Shown here in pieces: positions 35,490 to 44,358 of a stretch of DNA of 64,000 bases (positions are counted from its first letter, which is position 1; each line of letters opens with the position of its first letter). The position numbers and the translations under genes are program-made. Location: the NCBI RefSeq assembly GCF_040253615.1, contig NZ_JBEJGY010000004.1, positions 1,116,001-1,180,000 of the forward strand. The letters run 5' to 3'. Under the pieces are notes generated by a model. That model was not told the DNA's origin. It saw nothing but the letters and a program-made list of their open reading frames with translations, and ran no database searches. This DNA is from Streptomyces sp. Edi4 (GTDB lineage Bacteria; Actinomycetota; Actinomycetes; Streptomycetales; Streptomycetaceae).

Positions 35490-35627
35490 TTCAGCGAGAC
35501 GCGTGGCGCCCGGGGCGCGGCGGGGGCGCCGTGTGTCCTCTGTGACGGCCCGGCCGGGCGCTTTGGCGGGCCGTCCACCACGCGCTCCCAGCCCGTCGCG
35601 CGCGGCTGGCCCCGGCGGGTGTTGGAC

Positions 35628-36281
35628 TCAGCCGGCCGTGGCTACCGCCCGCCACCAGGACCGCAGCGCCGGTTCCATCCGCACCGCGCTGCGGGTGATC
35701 CACTCGTCCGGTTCGTGGTGCGCCCGGCCGTACTCGATGACCTGGAGCACACCGTCCGCCACCTCCGGCGGGTTCTCCCGGTAGGCGTTGATGTACTCCA
35801 CCGCGGCCTCAGGGACGTGTTCCGCCTCGCGCAGTACGTCGGCCAGGACCGCGCAGGAGTTGCACCACAGAGTGAAGTCGGTGCGTGCCAGCAGGGCTGC
35901 CTCCGCCGCCCCCGCGTGCAGGGCCACCCAGGAGATGAACTCGGTGAACCGGCGTACCGGTTCCAGCCGGGGCGCCCGGCGCATCTCGTCGGGCGACATG
36001 CCCAGCGCGGGCGCGAGTCCGGACACCATCCGGTGGCGTGCCTGCATCAACTCGTGTGCCACAAAGGAGAAGAACCCGCCGGGCACTTCGTGCGGATACC
36101 GGGACAGCAGCAGGCCGTAGGCAGTGAATTCGGCCTCCTGCGACTGGAATTCGGCAAGCGCGAAGCTCTGTAGATGCTTCTCCTCGATCATCCCCTCCCG
36201 GGCCAGAGACAGGAACTCGTTGGCGGCGAGGTGGTCGGGAATGTTGATCCCCACGGTGTCGATGAACTCGGTTGCAGGCAC
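35628..36281 (-). CDS. TenA/PqqC-like (haem-oxygenase fold) protein 3
   Basis: A 217-aa all-helical protein, more diverged than the other two but with matching blocks: FALAEFQSQEAEFTAYGLLLSRYPH, FISWVALHAGAAEAALLA and GVLQVIEYGRA. The His of the EX3HX2E stretch is Gln here, so metal binding at that site is unlikely. The GTG start at 36281 has GAAGGAGG 6 nt upstream. It heads the leftward arm, followed by the flavoenzyme (138-nt gap) and the amidohydrolase. A third copy suggests each TenA-like protein works with a different step or partner. Confidence 0.62.
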   Translation of the reverse strand: MPATEFIDTVGINIPDHLAANEFLSLAREGMIEEKHLQSFALAEFQSQEAEFTAYGLLLSRYPHEVPGGFFSFVAHELMQARHRMVSGLAPALGMSPDEMRRAPRLEPVRRFTEFISWVALHAGAAEAALLARTDFTLWCNSCAVLADVLREAEHVPEAAVEYINAYRENPPEVADGVLQVIEYGRAHHEPDEWITRSAVRMEPALRSWWRAVATAG

Positions 36282-36939
36282 AGGGAGCCTCCTTCAGTCA
36301 GGAAACGCTGCGACCGGCGTCAGAAGCGCGGCTGAGGGCTCTGCGGACAACGCCGAAGTGGCCGATGTGTCCACGCTCGCGATGCGGTCGTTGAGACGTT
36401 CGACTCGCGCAAGCACGAAGGTACCCAGCAGAGCCTTGCCAGGCACATGTGTTCGCCCATCACGCGGCCGGCGCATCGCTCGCCGTGATCGGTCCCGCTC
36501 CGCCTGACAGCGCCGGGCCGCCACCTCTGGCCTGCGAGAATTCCCGCGACGTCAGCCGCGTCACGGGTCCGCCCCGGCGGCCGCCAAGCAGGTGGCCGGT
36601 GTCCGGAACGTACAGGGCACCGGCATCACAGCCGAAGCCTTCTCCCTCTCTGTCCACCTCCCGTCCCCCTGCCTCCACAGGAGAGCCGGATTTGCACCGG
36701 TTAAAGCAGCAAGTGCTGCGCCGACGGGTTTTCTTCCGGCTCTTTTACGAGGCATAGCCACGCTGTTCGAGGGGGTCTCAGTCTCGTCCTCGTCCTCGTC
36801 CTCGGCCTCACCGGGCCGGGCGCTCCACTGCGACCAGGCGCTCACGGTGCGGGAAACCCGTTGGACGTGAGGACCATCCAGCGCGAGGACCATCCAGCTG
36901 CCCGGCCGGTGCGCGCCGGACACCCCCGTCACCGTCCCC
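36282..36939. other. Intergenic region with GA-rich hexamer repeat, no supported gene
   Basis: About 660 bases upstream of the leftward arm. Composition is mixed and third-position bias is lost in every frame. A run of CGTCCT-type units at about 36780-36812 encodes only Glu/Asp or Ser repeats. A 128-codon leftward frame (36947-36561) overlaps the MFS gene end and shows no family features. This region should contain the promoter for the TenA-like 3 operon. Confidence 0.45.
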
Positions 36940-38325
36940 TCAGCCACGGTCGCGCGGCAGCATGAGGGCCGCGGCCGTGGTGGCCATCAGCATCACCGCC
37001 GCGACGCACAGGGCGACCCGCAGGCCACCGATGAACTCGCCCCGGTCCGCGACCAAGGCTCCGAAGACCGCCACGGCGAGCGCGCCGCCCGTCTGCCGGA
37101 AGGAGTTCAGGATCCCGGCGGCCATTCCGGCCCGCTCCGCGGCGATGTCGTTCAGCAGGACGGCGGTCAGGGAAGGTACGAAGAAACCCAGGCCGAAGCC
37201 GACCGGGACGAGCATCGCCGCGATCACCGGTCTGCTGGTGCCCTCGTCGACCCAGAGCAGGCCGAACATCGCAAGGGCGAAGATCGCCTGCCCCACGGCG
37301 ATCGGCATCCGCGGCCCAAAGCGTGCCGCGGCCCTGGCCGAGGCCAGGTTGGCTCCGGCGATCACGGCCATCATCGGTAGGAACATCAGCCCCGCGGCCA
37401 TGGCGGACAGGCGCAGAACGTCCTGAAAGAACAGGCTCAGCACAAACACCAGCCCATAGAACGCGGCATTGGCGACGAAACCGATCGCGACCGAAACCGT
37501 CACCGTGCGCGAACGGAAGAGGTCGAGCGGGACCACCGGCGCGGCGGTATGTGCCTCGATCATGATGAACGCCGTCGTCGCCACGGCGGCGAGCCCCAGG
37601 CAGCCCAGCACGACGGGCTCACCGAAGCCGTTCTCCCCTCCATCGATCACCGCGAAGGTGAGCGCCGCGAGCGCGACGATCGCCGTGAGCTGGCCGTACG
37701 GATCGAGCGGCGCGGCACGGCGCGGCGAGCGTTCCACGCGGCTCAACACCGCGAGGGTGGCGATGCCGACGGGCAGGTTGAAGACGAAGATCGCCCGCCA
37801 GCTCAGAGTGGTGGACAGCACCCCGCCGGCCACCGGGCCCGCGGCGACCGCGACGGCTCCGCAGGCGGTCCACAGCGCGATGGCCCGTGCCCGTTCGGCC
37901 GCGTCAGGGAAGGCCTGGCGGACGAGGGCGAGCGAGGCGGGCAGCATGATCGCCGCCGCGCTCCCCTGGACCAGGCGGGCGACGATCAGCGCGCTCAGTC
38001 CCGGCGCCAGTCCGCAGGCCGCCGAGGCGACCGTGAAGACCGCGACGCCGGCGCCGAACGCGCGGCTCGCCCCGACGCGGTCGGAGAGCGTGCCCGCGGA
38101 GAGCAGCAGTGCGGCGAACATCAGCGTGTAGGCGTCCACGATCCATTGCAGTCCCGCCGTGCTGCCGCCGAAGGTCCGCCCGATCCCGGGCAGCGCCACG
38201 TTCATCGCCATGGTGTTGAGGTTGAGCAGAAAGATGCCCATGAACGTGGCCGCCAGGATCAGCTTCGGAGCGGCCGTGCGTTGCCGGGCATCCTGTGACG
38301 CGCGGGCTGGTTCAAGCGTGGTCAT
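36940..38325 (-). CDS. MFS multidrug exporter, DHA2 (EmrB/QacA) family
   Basis: A 461-aa transporter with about 14 membrane helices. Typical features are the first helix FMGIFLLNLNTMAMNVALPGIG, motif A in LLSAGTLSDRVGASRAFG, and motif C in AVAVAAGPVAGGVLS, which marks drug:H+ antiporters. The start at 38325 (MTTLEPARAS) is preferred over an upstream in-frame ATG. It is divergent from an MmyB-type regulator with 125 bp between them, a common regulator/exporter arrangement. Being next to the biosynthetic cluster it could export the product, but its own regulator makes independence equally likely. Confidence 0.9.
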   Translation of the reverse strand: MTTLEPARASQDARQRTAAPKLILAATFMGIFLLNLNTMAMNVALPGIGRTFGGSTAGLQWIVDAYTLMFAALLLSAGTLSDRVGASRAFGAGVAVFTVASAACGLAPGLSALIVARLVQGSAAAIMLPASLALVRQAFPDAAERARAIALWTACGAVAVAAGPVAGGVLSTTLSWRAIFVFNLPVGIATLAVLSRVERSPRRAAPLDPYGQLTAIVALAALTFAVIDGGENGFGEPVVLGCLGLAAVATTAFIMIEAHTAAPVVPLDLFRSRTVTVSVAIGFVANAAFYGLVFVLSLFFQDVLRLSAMAAGLMFLPMMAVIAGANLASARAAARFGPRMPIAVGQAIFALAMFGLLWVDEGTSRPVIAAMLVPVGFGLGFFVPSLTAVLLNDIAAERAGMAAGILNSFRQTGGALAVAVFGALVADRGEFIGGLRVALCVAAVMLMATTAAALMLPRDRG

Positions 38326-38450
38326 CCGTCCAGACTGGTGAGGCGCGCGCGAGCGAGGCAAACCGTGATCTTCCGGGGCGCGCCATAGGGGGGTGTGACA
38401 GGGCCAGGCTCCCGGCCGGCCCGTTGATCACACGCTGGCAGAATGACGCC

Positions 38451-39344
38451 ATGACCGAGTTCGGGAAGTTTCTGCGCGCCCGCCGTGGGGACGTACGCCC
38501 GGCAGACGTCGGGCTCCCCGCCACAACCGGCACGCGCCGCACGCCGGGTCTGCGCCGGGAGGAAGTGGCGGCGCTGGCCGGTGTGAGCATCGACTACTAC
38601 GTACGTCTGGAACGCGGCAAGGAGACCCGTCCGAGCCCCGCCGTGGTCGAGGCGCTGGCCGACGCGCTCCGCCTCAACCCCGAGGAGAGCGGCTTCCTGC
38701 ACGAGCTGGCGGCGCGGGCGGCGCGGCGTGCGCCCGAGCCCCGTCCCCTGCCGTCGCGCCGGGTCCGTCCGACCGTCACGCAGCTGCTTGAGACGCTTCG
38801 GCCCAACCCGGCGTACGTCGTGAGCCGCACCAACGACCTGCTGGCGGCCAACCCCGGCGGGCTGCGGCTGCTCCATGGCATCGCCGACTGGCCGGAGCGA
38901 CAGCGCAACACCGTCCGGTACATCTTCCTGCATCCGGCTGCCCGCGAGCTGTGGGCGGACTGGGAGCAGAAGGCCAAGGGGTGCGTCGCCCAGTTGCGGG
39001 CGATCGCCGGCACCGATCCGGACGCCCCGGATCTCGCCGCACTCGTAGGTGAACTCATCGTCAAGAGCCCCGACTTCAACCGGCTCTGGGACCGGTACGA
39101 GGTGCACACGATCGGCGACGGCAAGAAGACGCTCCGGCACCCCGAGGTCGGCACGATGACGCTCTCGCACGAAGGGCTGTCCCTCAACCGCGCACAAGGC
39201 CAGCGCCTCATCATCTACATGGCGCCGCCCGGCAGCCCGGACCACGACAAGATGACGCTCCTCGACCTCGCCGCCTCCGGGCCTTCCATCGGTTCCGGCG
39301 AGACGGCGCCCGTCTCCCCGCCCGGAGGAGCGCAACACCGTTAG
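38451..39344 (+). CDS. MmyB-type XRE regulator 1
   Basis: A 297-aa protein: residues about 30-65 are a helix-turn-helix (GLRREEVAALAGVSIDYYVRLERG), the hallmark start of the MmyB family, followed by the MmyB-like ligand-binding domain (about 100-270; NDLLAANP, NTVRYIFLHPAARELWADWE, LVGELIVKSPDFNRLWDRY, ITVRHPE-type LRHPEVGTMTL). Structures of the family bind fatty acids. No clear ribosome binding site precedes the ATG, so the mRNA may be leaderless. It is divergent from the MFS exporter, its likely target. The stop TAG overlaps the esterase stop on the other strand by 3 bases. Confidence 0.9.
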   Translation: MTEFGKFLRARRGDVRPADVGLPATTGTRRTPGLRREEVAALAGVSIDYYVRLERGKETRPSPAVVEALADALRLNPEESGFLHELAARAARRAPEPRPLPSRRVRPTVTQLLETLRPNPAYVVSRTNDLLAANPGGLRLLHGIADWPERQRNTVRYIFLHPAARELWADWEQKAKGCVAQLRAIAGTDPDAPDLAALVGELIVKSPDFNRLWDRYEVHTIGDGKKTLRHPEVGTMTLSHEGLSLNRAQGQRLIIYMAPPGSPDHDKMTLLDLAASGPSIGSGETAPVSPPGGAQHR

Positions 39345-40933
39345 GCGTTGCGTCGCCCGCCTGAAGCAGTGGCGCGGCCTCGGCCGGACTCCCCGAACTG
39401 TGGGCGCCCGTTGGGCGGTTGACCCTGGCTCGGAGACTGACTCGTCGGCCCGCTCCTGCCTCCGTCGAGGAATTCCACCGAGGGTCGCTCCGGGTCGTAC
39501 GGAGCCCATCCGGGGTCGCCGGTGCGGGCGAACTCGGCCCAGGCGCCGTGTACTTGGGCCGCCAGTCCGGCCGGGGCGGGGTCGGGGCCGAGCAGGCCGG
39601 CGTCTCCGTGCAGCCAGGGCTGGTCGGCGAGGTCGAACACGAAGGGCAGTTCAACGGTGTGGGCGGCGCCGAGACGCCCGTCCAGGGCCGTGGAGCGGTA
39701 TCCGAACGAATAGCGGTACGTGCGGCCGCCCGAGATCCGCGCGTGGGCCTGCGCCATGCGCGTCGTGCCCGCCTCGAACAGGACCTGACCGAGCAGGGCC
39801 GAGCGCAGCTCCCCCGGTGTCGCGTCCGGCCGTGCCGCGCGGTGTGCGGCGATGACGTCCCTCGGGTCCGCATGCGTGCGGCTGGCGACTGCGAGCACGT
39901 CGGCCTGTGTGGTGGAGTCCAGGTTTCCGTGCGGTGCGAGATAGAGGTGCCCCTCGTGGATGTTGGTGCCGATGAGCAGGTCGATGGCGCCGGCCGGGCC
40001 GCCGGCCAGTGCGTCCGCGGGCTGGACCGGCAGGACGAGGCTGAACGGGCTGAGTCCGGCCAGCGGGTCGGTGGCGGTGTCGGTACGCAGGTCGAGACCG
40101 GCCAGTGCGGGCAGGACGGCCAGGAAGCGCTCGTCGGGGATCGGGGCGAATGCCTCGGCGGTCGCTTCGAGGCCCAGTGCGGCGGCCGCCGCCGCGGTGA
40201 CCTTTCGCGCTTGCTCCGGGGTGAACGCGCCGGTGCCGCTGCCGCTCTGGATGATGGCCCGCCGGAACAGACCCTTGGCCTGTGGTGTGGCGAGCAGCCC
40301 GCCGACGAGCGTGGCGCCGGCGGACTGGCCGAAAACCGTGACGTTCTCGGGGTCGCCGCCGAAGACCGGGATGGTGTCGCGTATCCAACGGAGTGCGGCC
40401 AGAACGTCGAGCAGTCCGCGATTGGGCGGAGCGCCCGCCACGTCCAGGAAACCTGGGATGCCGAGCCGGTAGTTCACCGTCACCAGGACGACGCCGTCGC
40501 GGGCGAACGCGCTGCCGTCGTAGAGCGCCGCGCGATTCGAGCCGGTGACGAATCCACCGCCGTGCACGAAAACCATGACGGGGTGTCCGCCGACGCCGGT
40601 GGCGGTGCCGGTGCCGAAAGCGGTGCCGGTGCTGGCGGCGGGCGTGTGGACGTCGACGGTCAGGTATTCCTCTCCGGGCACCCAGCCCGGGCCGAAGTAG
40701 GGGGTCATGTCGAGCCGGCCGAAATCACGGTGGGGCTGGGGCGCGGTGGGTGAGGGGCGGGTGGCGTCGCGGACACCCGTCCAGCCCCGGTGCGGCGAGG
40801 GCGGGGCGAAACGGCCGGCGCCGGTCGGTGCCGCGGCGTACGGGAGGGCGCGGTAGCGCTCACCGGATCCGTCGCGGACACCGCGCACGGCTCCCGAAGG
40901 GGTCTCGACGATCGGATCTGTGTGTCGGGGCAC
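39341..40933 (-). CDS. Type-B carboxylesterase (PnbA-like)
   Basis: A 530-aa alpha/beta hydrolase of the carboxylesterase/lipase family. The oxyanion loop is FVHGGGFVTG, the nucleophile elbow FGQSAGATLVGG near residue 200, and the catalytic His lies in AAHTVELPFVF near 435. There is no signal peptide, so it is intracellular. The last 35 residues are a Ser/Gly/Arg-rich tail after the domain end (EFLDGGRSGPTSQ) that may be disordered. It follows the lactonase-like gene by 54 nt in the same direction, suggesting a two-gene hydrolase operon divergent from the second MmyB regulator. Confidence 0.9.
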   Translation of the reverse strand: MPRHTDPIVETPSGAVRGVRDGSGERYRALPYAAAPTGAGRFAPPSPHRGWTGVRDATRPSPTAPQPHRDFGRLDMTPYFGPGWVPGEEYLTVDVHTPAASTGTAFGTGTATGVGGHPVMVFVHGGGFVTGSNRAALYDGSAFARDGVVLVTVNYRLGIPGFLDVAGAPPNRGLLDVLAALRWIRDTIPVFGGDPENVTVFGQSAGATLVGGLLATPQAKGLFRRAIIQSGSGTGAFTPEQARKVTAAAAAALGLEATAEAFAPIPDERFLAVLPALAGLDLRTDTATDPLAGLSPFSLVLPVQPADALAGGPAGAIDLLIGTNIHEGHLYLAPHGNLDSTTQADVLAVASRTHADPRDVIAAHRAARPDATPGELRSALLGQVLFEAGTTRMAQAHARISGGRTYRYSFGYRSTALDGRLGAAHTVELPFVFDLADQPWLHGDAGLLGPDPAPAGLAAQVHGAWAEFARTGDPGWAPYDPERPSVEFLDGGRSGPTSQSPSQGQPPNGRPQFGESGRGRATASGGRRNA

Positions 40934-40987
40934 GGGAGCTTCCTCCGTGGAAAGGGCCGGGAAGGCAGGGGCCGGGAAGGCAGGGCA

Positions 40988-41953
40988 TCAGGAGATGCGG
41001 GAGAAGCCCGCCCACTCCTTGATCGCGAACTTCGAGCCGTTCCGCACGATCTCGGCGGCGCCGTGGCCGCCGAAGTGGGCCGGGAAGACGAGAGCGTTGC
41101 TCTCGCAGGCGCGGCCGAGCAGTTCATGCCGGGTGGCGCGGGACCGCACCGGGTCCTCGCAGAAGCAGGAGTTGGTCTCCGGCTCCGCGATCTGAAGCGC
41201 GGTGTGCACCAGATCCCCGACGAACAGGGCCTGATCGGCGCCGGATTCAAGCGTGAGCACGGACGAGCCCGGGGTGTGCCCGGGAGCGAGATCGAGACGC
41301 AGGTTCTTGTCGATCCGGTACGACCCGTCCCACAGCTGGGTCAGTCCCTCCCGGTGGACCGGCGTGACGCTGTCCTCGAAGACGTTCTGGTTCCCGCGGC
41401 CCAGCACGCTCTTGTTCCCGTTGGCGGGGTCCCAGAACTCGAAGTCCCGCCGGGGCATCAGATACGTGGCGTTGGGGAACGTCGGCACCCAGGTCCGGCC
41501 GTCGAGGCGGGTGTTCCAGCCGACATGATCGATGTGCAGGTGGGTGTTGACCACGATGTCCACGTCCTCCGGCCGCACCCCGGCGGCCGCCAGGTTGCCG
41601 AGGTAGTCCGTGTCCAGGCGGCTCCACACCGGCGCGTAGGGCCGGTCCTTGTGGTTGCCCACGCCGGTGTCCACCACAATGGTGCGCCCCTCGCTGCGCA
41701 GCAGCCAGGACTGGATCGCCGTCTGGCACTCGTCCGTCCGCGGGTTCCAGAAGTCGGGCACCAGCCAGTCACGGTGCTCGGTCCAGGAGCCGTCGGGGCT
41801 GTCCGGGAAGAACGTGCCCGGGTCCATCTCGGCCGAGCCGTAGAACTCTTTGACACGGGTGACGGTCACGTCGCCGAGGGTGACCTGTTGGGTGGCGTGT
41901 GGGGGGACCTGTTGGGTGACGTGTTGGGTGACCTGTTCGGGGTGTTGATCCAT
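40988..41953 (-). CDS. Metallo-beta-lactamase-fold hydrolase (lactonase-like)
   Basis: A 321-aa MBL-fold enzyme. The dinuclear metal motif is THLHIDHVGW near residue 130, with further ligands in APGHTPGSS, VGDLVH and a final VFPAHFGGH. The spacing resembles AHL-lactonase/AttM-type and related esterases. The first 28 residues (repeated TQ/V/P/H units, EQVTQHVTQQV) come from short DNA repeats at about 41878-41945 and are probably a disordered tail; the domain starts at VTLGDVTVTRV. An internal start near VTLGD is possible. It is divergent from MmyB-type regulator 2, 138 bp away. Confidence 0.87.
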   Translation of the reverse strand: MDQHPEQVTQHVTQQVPPHATQQVTLGDVTVTRVKEFYGSAEMDPGTFFPDSPDGSWTEHRDWLVPDFWNPRTDECQTAIQSWLLRSEGRTIVVDTGVGNHKDRPYAPVWSRLDTDYLGNLAAAGVRPEDVDIVVNTHLHIDHVGWNTRLDGRTWVPTFPNATYLMPRRDFEFWDPANGNKSVLGRGNQNVFEDSVTPVHREGLTQLWDGSYRIDKNLRLDLAPGHTPGSSVLTLESGADQALFVGDLVHTALQIAEPETNSCFCEDPVRSRATRHELLGRACESNALVFPAHFGGHGAAEIVRNGSKFAIKEWAGFSRIS

Positions 41954-42091
41954 GTGGTCCGTCCTTGGGCCTGGGGGTACGTCGCCGGTCGGGAATGAGC
42001 TTGGACAGGTGGACGGACGCGCACCACTCCCCTTCTGTCCCACCCCTCGCAGGGTGTGGCTGGGCCGGGCCGCCCACCCGATACTGGGGCG

Positions 42092-42988
42092 ATGAACGCA
42101 CCAGGCCCACTCGGCGCCTTCCTCCAAGCCCGACGGGCGCGGCTGCGGCCCGAGGACGTCGGCCTGCGCGACCTCGGGCCCCGAAGGCGGGTGTCCGGCC
42201 TGCGGCGCGAGGAAGTGGCGCAGTTGGCGGGCGTCAGCGTCTCGTACTACGCGCGGCTGGAACAGGGCCAGTCCCGCGGGGCCTCGGGGGAGGTCCTTGA
42301 CGCGATCGCCCGCGCTCTCCTGCTCGACCCCCACGAACGCGAGCATCTGGAGCGGCTCGCCGGCGCCGCCCGCCATGTGCCAAGACCACGCCGCCCCCGG
42401 CCCGAGACCCTTACGGACGCAACCCGCGACCTCCTGCGCGCCGTCGGCGGTGTCCCGGCGATGGTGCTCGGCCGCCGTACCGACGTATTGGCCTGGAACC
42501 CCCTCGGGCACGCCCTCCTCGCCGGTCACCTGGACTTTCTGGACCCGGATGACCCGGAGGACCCGGTACGACGTACGAACATGAGCCGGATGCTGTTCCT
42601 GGACCCGCACTGCCGAGAGCTGTACGCCAACTGGAAGCGGAAGGCGCGCGCGGTGGTCGGCAACCTGCGCGTCGCCGTCGGCAGGCACCCAGAGGACCCG
42701 CTGCTCGCGGAGCTGATCGGCGAACTGACCCTGAAAAGCCCGGAGTTCGCCGCCCTGTGGGCAGACCACCGCGTGGCACCCTGCGACGCCGCGTCCTACG
42801 AGCTGCGCCATCCCGTCGTCGGCACGGTGACAGTGACACAGCAGACGCTGTCGATCGCCCGCTCACCGGAACAGGTGCTCATCGTGTGCACAGCCCCCGC
42901 AGGCTCCCCTTCCGAAAGGGCCCTCGCACTCCTGGGCCGCGCAAGCGGCAGCGAACCCCGCGCGCGGGCAGAGGCGACACACCAATGA
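42092..42988 (+). CDS. MmyB-type XRE regulator 2
   Basis: A 298-aa regulator with the same architecture as the one at 38451: helix-turn-helix GLRREEVAQLAGVSVSYYARLEQG at about 32-58, then the MmyB ligand-binding domain (RTDVLAWNPLGHALLAGH, MLFLDPHCRELYANWKRKA, LIGELTLKSPEFAALWADH, LRHPVVGTVTV). It is divergent from the lactonase/esterase operon, its likely target. A weak CACCC/GGGTG inverted repeat lies at 42041-42056 in the intergenic region but is too common a pattern to call an operator. Confidence 0.9.
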   Translation: MNAPGPLGAFLQARRARLRPEDVGLRDLGPRRRVSGLRREEVAQLAGVSVSYYARLEQGQSRGASGEVLDAIARALLLDPHEREHLERLAGAARHVPRPRRPRPETLTDATRDLLRAVGGVPAMVLGRRTDVLAWNPLGHALLAGHLDFLDPDDPEDPVRRTNMSRMLFLDPHCRELYANWKRKARAVVGNLRVAVGRHPEDPLLAELIGELTLKSPEFAALWADHRVAPCDAASYELRHPVVGTVTVTQQTLSIARSPEQVLIVCTAPAGSPSERALALLGRASGSEPRARAEATHQ

Positions 42989-43079
42989 GCCGGCGCACCT
43001 CGGCTTAGCCGTGAGAACGGCAGCGGCTGTCGGCAAGCCAGTGGCACCTTTATGGACGAGCCTCGTAGCTTGTGCGCTC

Positions 43080-43907
43080 ATGACTGGTGACCCAAAGGCG
43101 CGTCCGAGTCCACCCGACCTGGGTCGGGTGTTCAACGCGGTGCCGGAGCTCTACGACCGGGTCCGGCCGGGCTACGCCGACGAGCTGTTCGCGGACCTCG
43201 TCGCCCTCGCCGCCATGAACGAACGGTCGTCGGTACTGGAGGTGGGCTGCGGAACCGGTCAGGCGACGCGCTCGCTGGCAGCGCTCGGATACTCGGTGAC
43301 TGCCATCGAGCCCGGCGCGGCCATGGCCGCACTTGCTCGCCAACGGATGGCCTCCTTTCGCACCGTGGAAGTCGAGACGTCGACGTTTGAGGAGTGGAAC
43401 GACCGCGGTCGACGCTTCGATGTCCTCGTGGCCGCGTCGTCATGGCACTGGGTCGACCCGTCGATCGGCTGGCAGCGAGCGCACGACGCGCTGCGTCCCG
43501 GAGGGTGGATGGCACTGCTCGGCCACGTCGTCGTCCGAGAACCGGGAGAGCCGGAGGTGTATGCCGAGACCGCCGATCTCCATGAGCGGTTCTGTCCCGG
43601 GAACCCTGACTGGGGTCATCCGCCACTCGAAGACGACGTGCGCTCCACCGCCGAGGGGTGGGGCCTTGTCGGCGATTGCGGCAGATTGTTCGGCCCACCG
43701 ATCGTGCGTTGGTACCCAGCCGTCCAGTGGTTTGACGGGGACGGCTTCGCGGATCACCTTCGCTCATTGTCGATGTACCGGAGGCTCGACCACGAGGTGC
43801 GCGAGCCGCTGCTTGATGCCATCGCCGAGCGCATCCGCACGCGGATGGGCGACCGAGCGGCACGTCGCTATCTGAGCGTCCTGCGTGTCGGACAGCGCGT
43901 CGGGTGA
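43080..43907 (+). CDS. SAM-dependent methyltransferase, class I
   Basis: A 275-aa enzyme. Motif I is VLEVGCGTGQATRSLAALGY near residue 50, motif II in VTAIEPGAAM, and the region VAASSWHWVDP is typical of a methyltransferase subgroup in which ligand-contacting Trp and His lie in that loop. The family includes enzymes of unknown substrate. The ATG at 43080 (MTGDPKARPSPPD) is preferred because the domain begins shortly after; a GTG at 43011 in frame would add 23 residues. No clear ribosome binding site is present. It stands alone between the MmyB gene and a long gap. Confidence 0.83.
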   Translation: MTGDPKARPSPPDLGRVFNAVPELYDRVRPGYADELFADLVALAAMNERSSVLEVGCGTGQATRSLAALGYSVTAIEPGAAMAALARQRMASFRTVEVETSTFEEWNDRGRRFDVLVAASSWHWVDPSIGWQRAHDALRPGGWMALLGHVVVREPGEPEVYAETADLHERFCPGNPDWGHPPLEDDVRSTAEGWGLVGDCGRLFGPPIVRWYPAVQWFDGDGFADHLRSLSMYRRLDHEVREPLLDAIAERIRTRMGDRAARRYLSVLRVGQRVG

Positions 43908-44338
43908 GGCACGGGAGCGTGATCTCTGAAGCGTCGGGCCCGGCCTCATCGTCGGGCGGAGAAGGCATTTCCGCCTCCCGCGTGCCGAGGGGTGGCCTGG
44001 TTCAGATGGGCTCCCGGCTCTTTCTTGGTTCGGCGTTCGCAATCCCGCCGATCGCCTTCGTCGGCGTGCTGGGTGTGGAAGATCGCCTCGTCGCGGATGC
44101 CGGGCGTCATGAGGCAGACCAGGATGGGCCGCCCCGGCGCGCCGGACAGCCCGGACCGGCGGTTCAGGAACCTGCGCCTGCGTCTGGCCTGCCCGTACAC
44201 CGAAACGGATGAAGCACAGGCTGAGCCTTCGCGCGTAGTCTCACGCCCGTCTCACACACCGGTCGGGCGGCGCGGGTCGGGGGCCGGGGCATCTGGGTGG
44301 TTCCGGGATTTTACGGGGAGTGCGGAGGCCCCCCGGAC
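43908..44338. other. Intergenic region without a supported gene
   Basis: About 430 bases. A leftward 84-codon frame (44200-43946) and overlapping rightward frames exist, but none shows the third-position GC bias of neighbouring genes or a family match. They could be the decayed end of an older gene. I see nothing else in it. Confidence 0.4.
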
Positions 44339-44344
44339 AGACAG

Positions 44345-44350
44345 TAAACT
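44345..44350 (+). promoter_or_regulatory. Candidate -10 element of a leaderless purB promoter
   Basis: TAAACT ends 8 nt before the GTG start at 44359 and no ribosome binding site lies between them. Transcription from this element would begin close to the start codon. The -35 region is not recognisable. Confidence 0.4.
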
Positions 44351-44358
44351 CTGGCCAC

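Noticed and set aside
36690..36770. tRNA-like or phage attachment sequence in a less GC-rich stretch
   Set aside because: No cloverleaf with a TTCGAAT-type arm can be drawn and there is no integrase.
36561..36947. 128-codon leftward frame with Glu/Asp repeats
   Set aside because: The acidic run comes from a simple hexamer repeat; the frame overlaps the MFS gene end and has no recognisable domain.
42041..42056. CACCC/GGGTG inverted repeat as operator for MmyB regulator 2
   Set aside because: Five-base arms of G/C are expected by chance in this sequence and no second copy is seen before the other MmyB gene.
43946..44200. 84-codon leftward frame between the methyltransferase and purB
   Set aside because: Arg-rich composition without third-position bias or homology I can recognise; possibly a decayed remnant.
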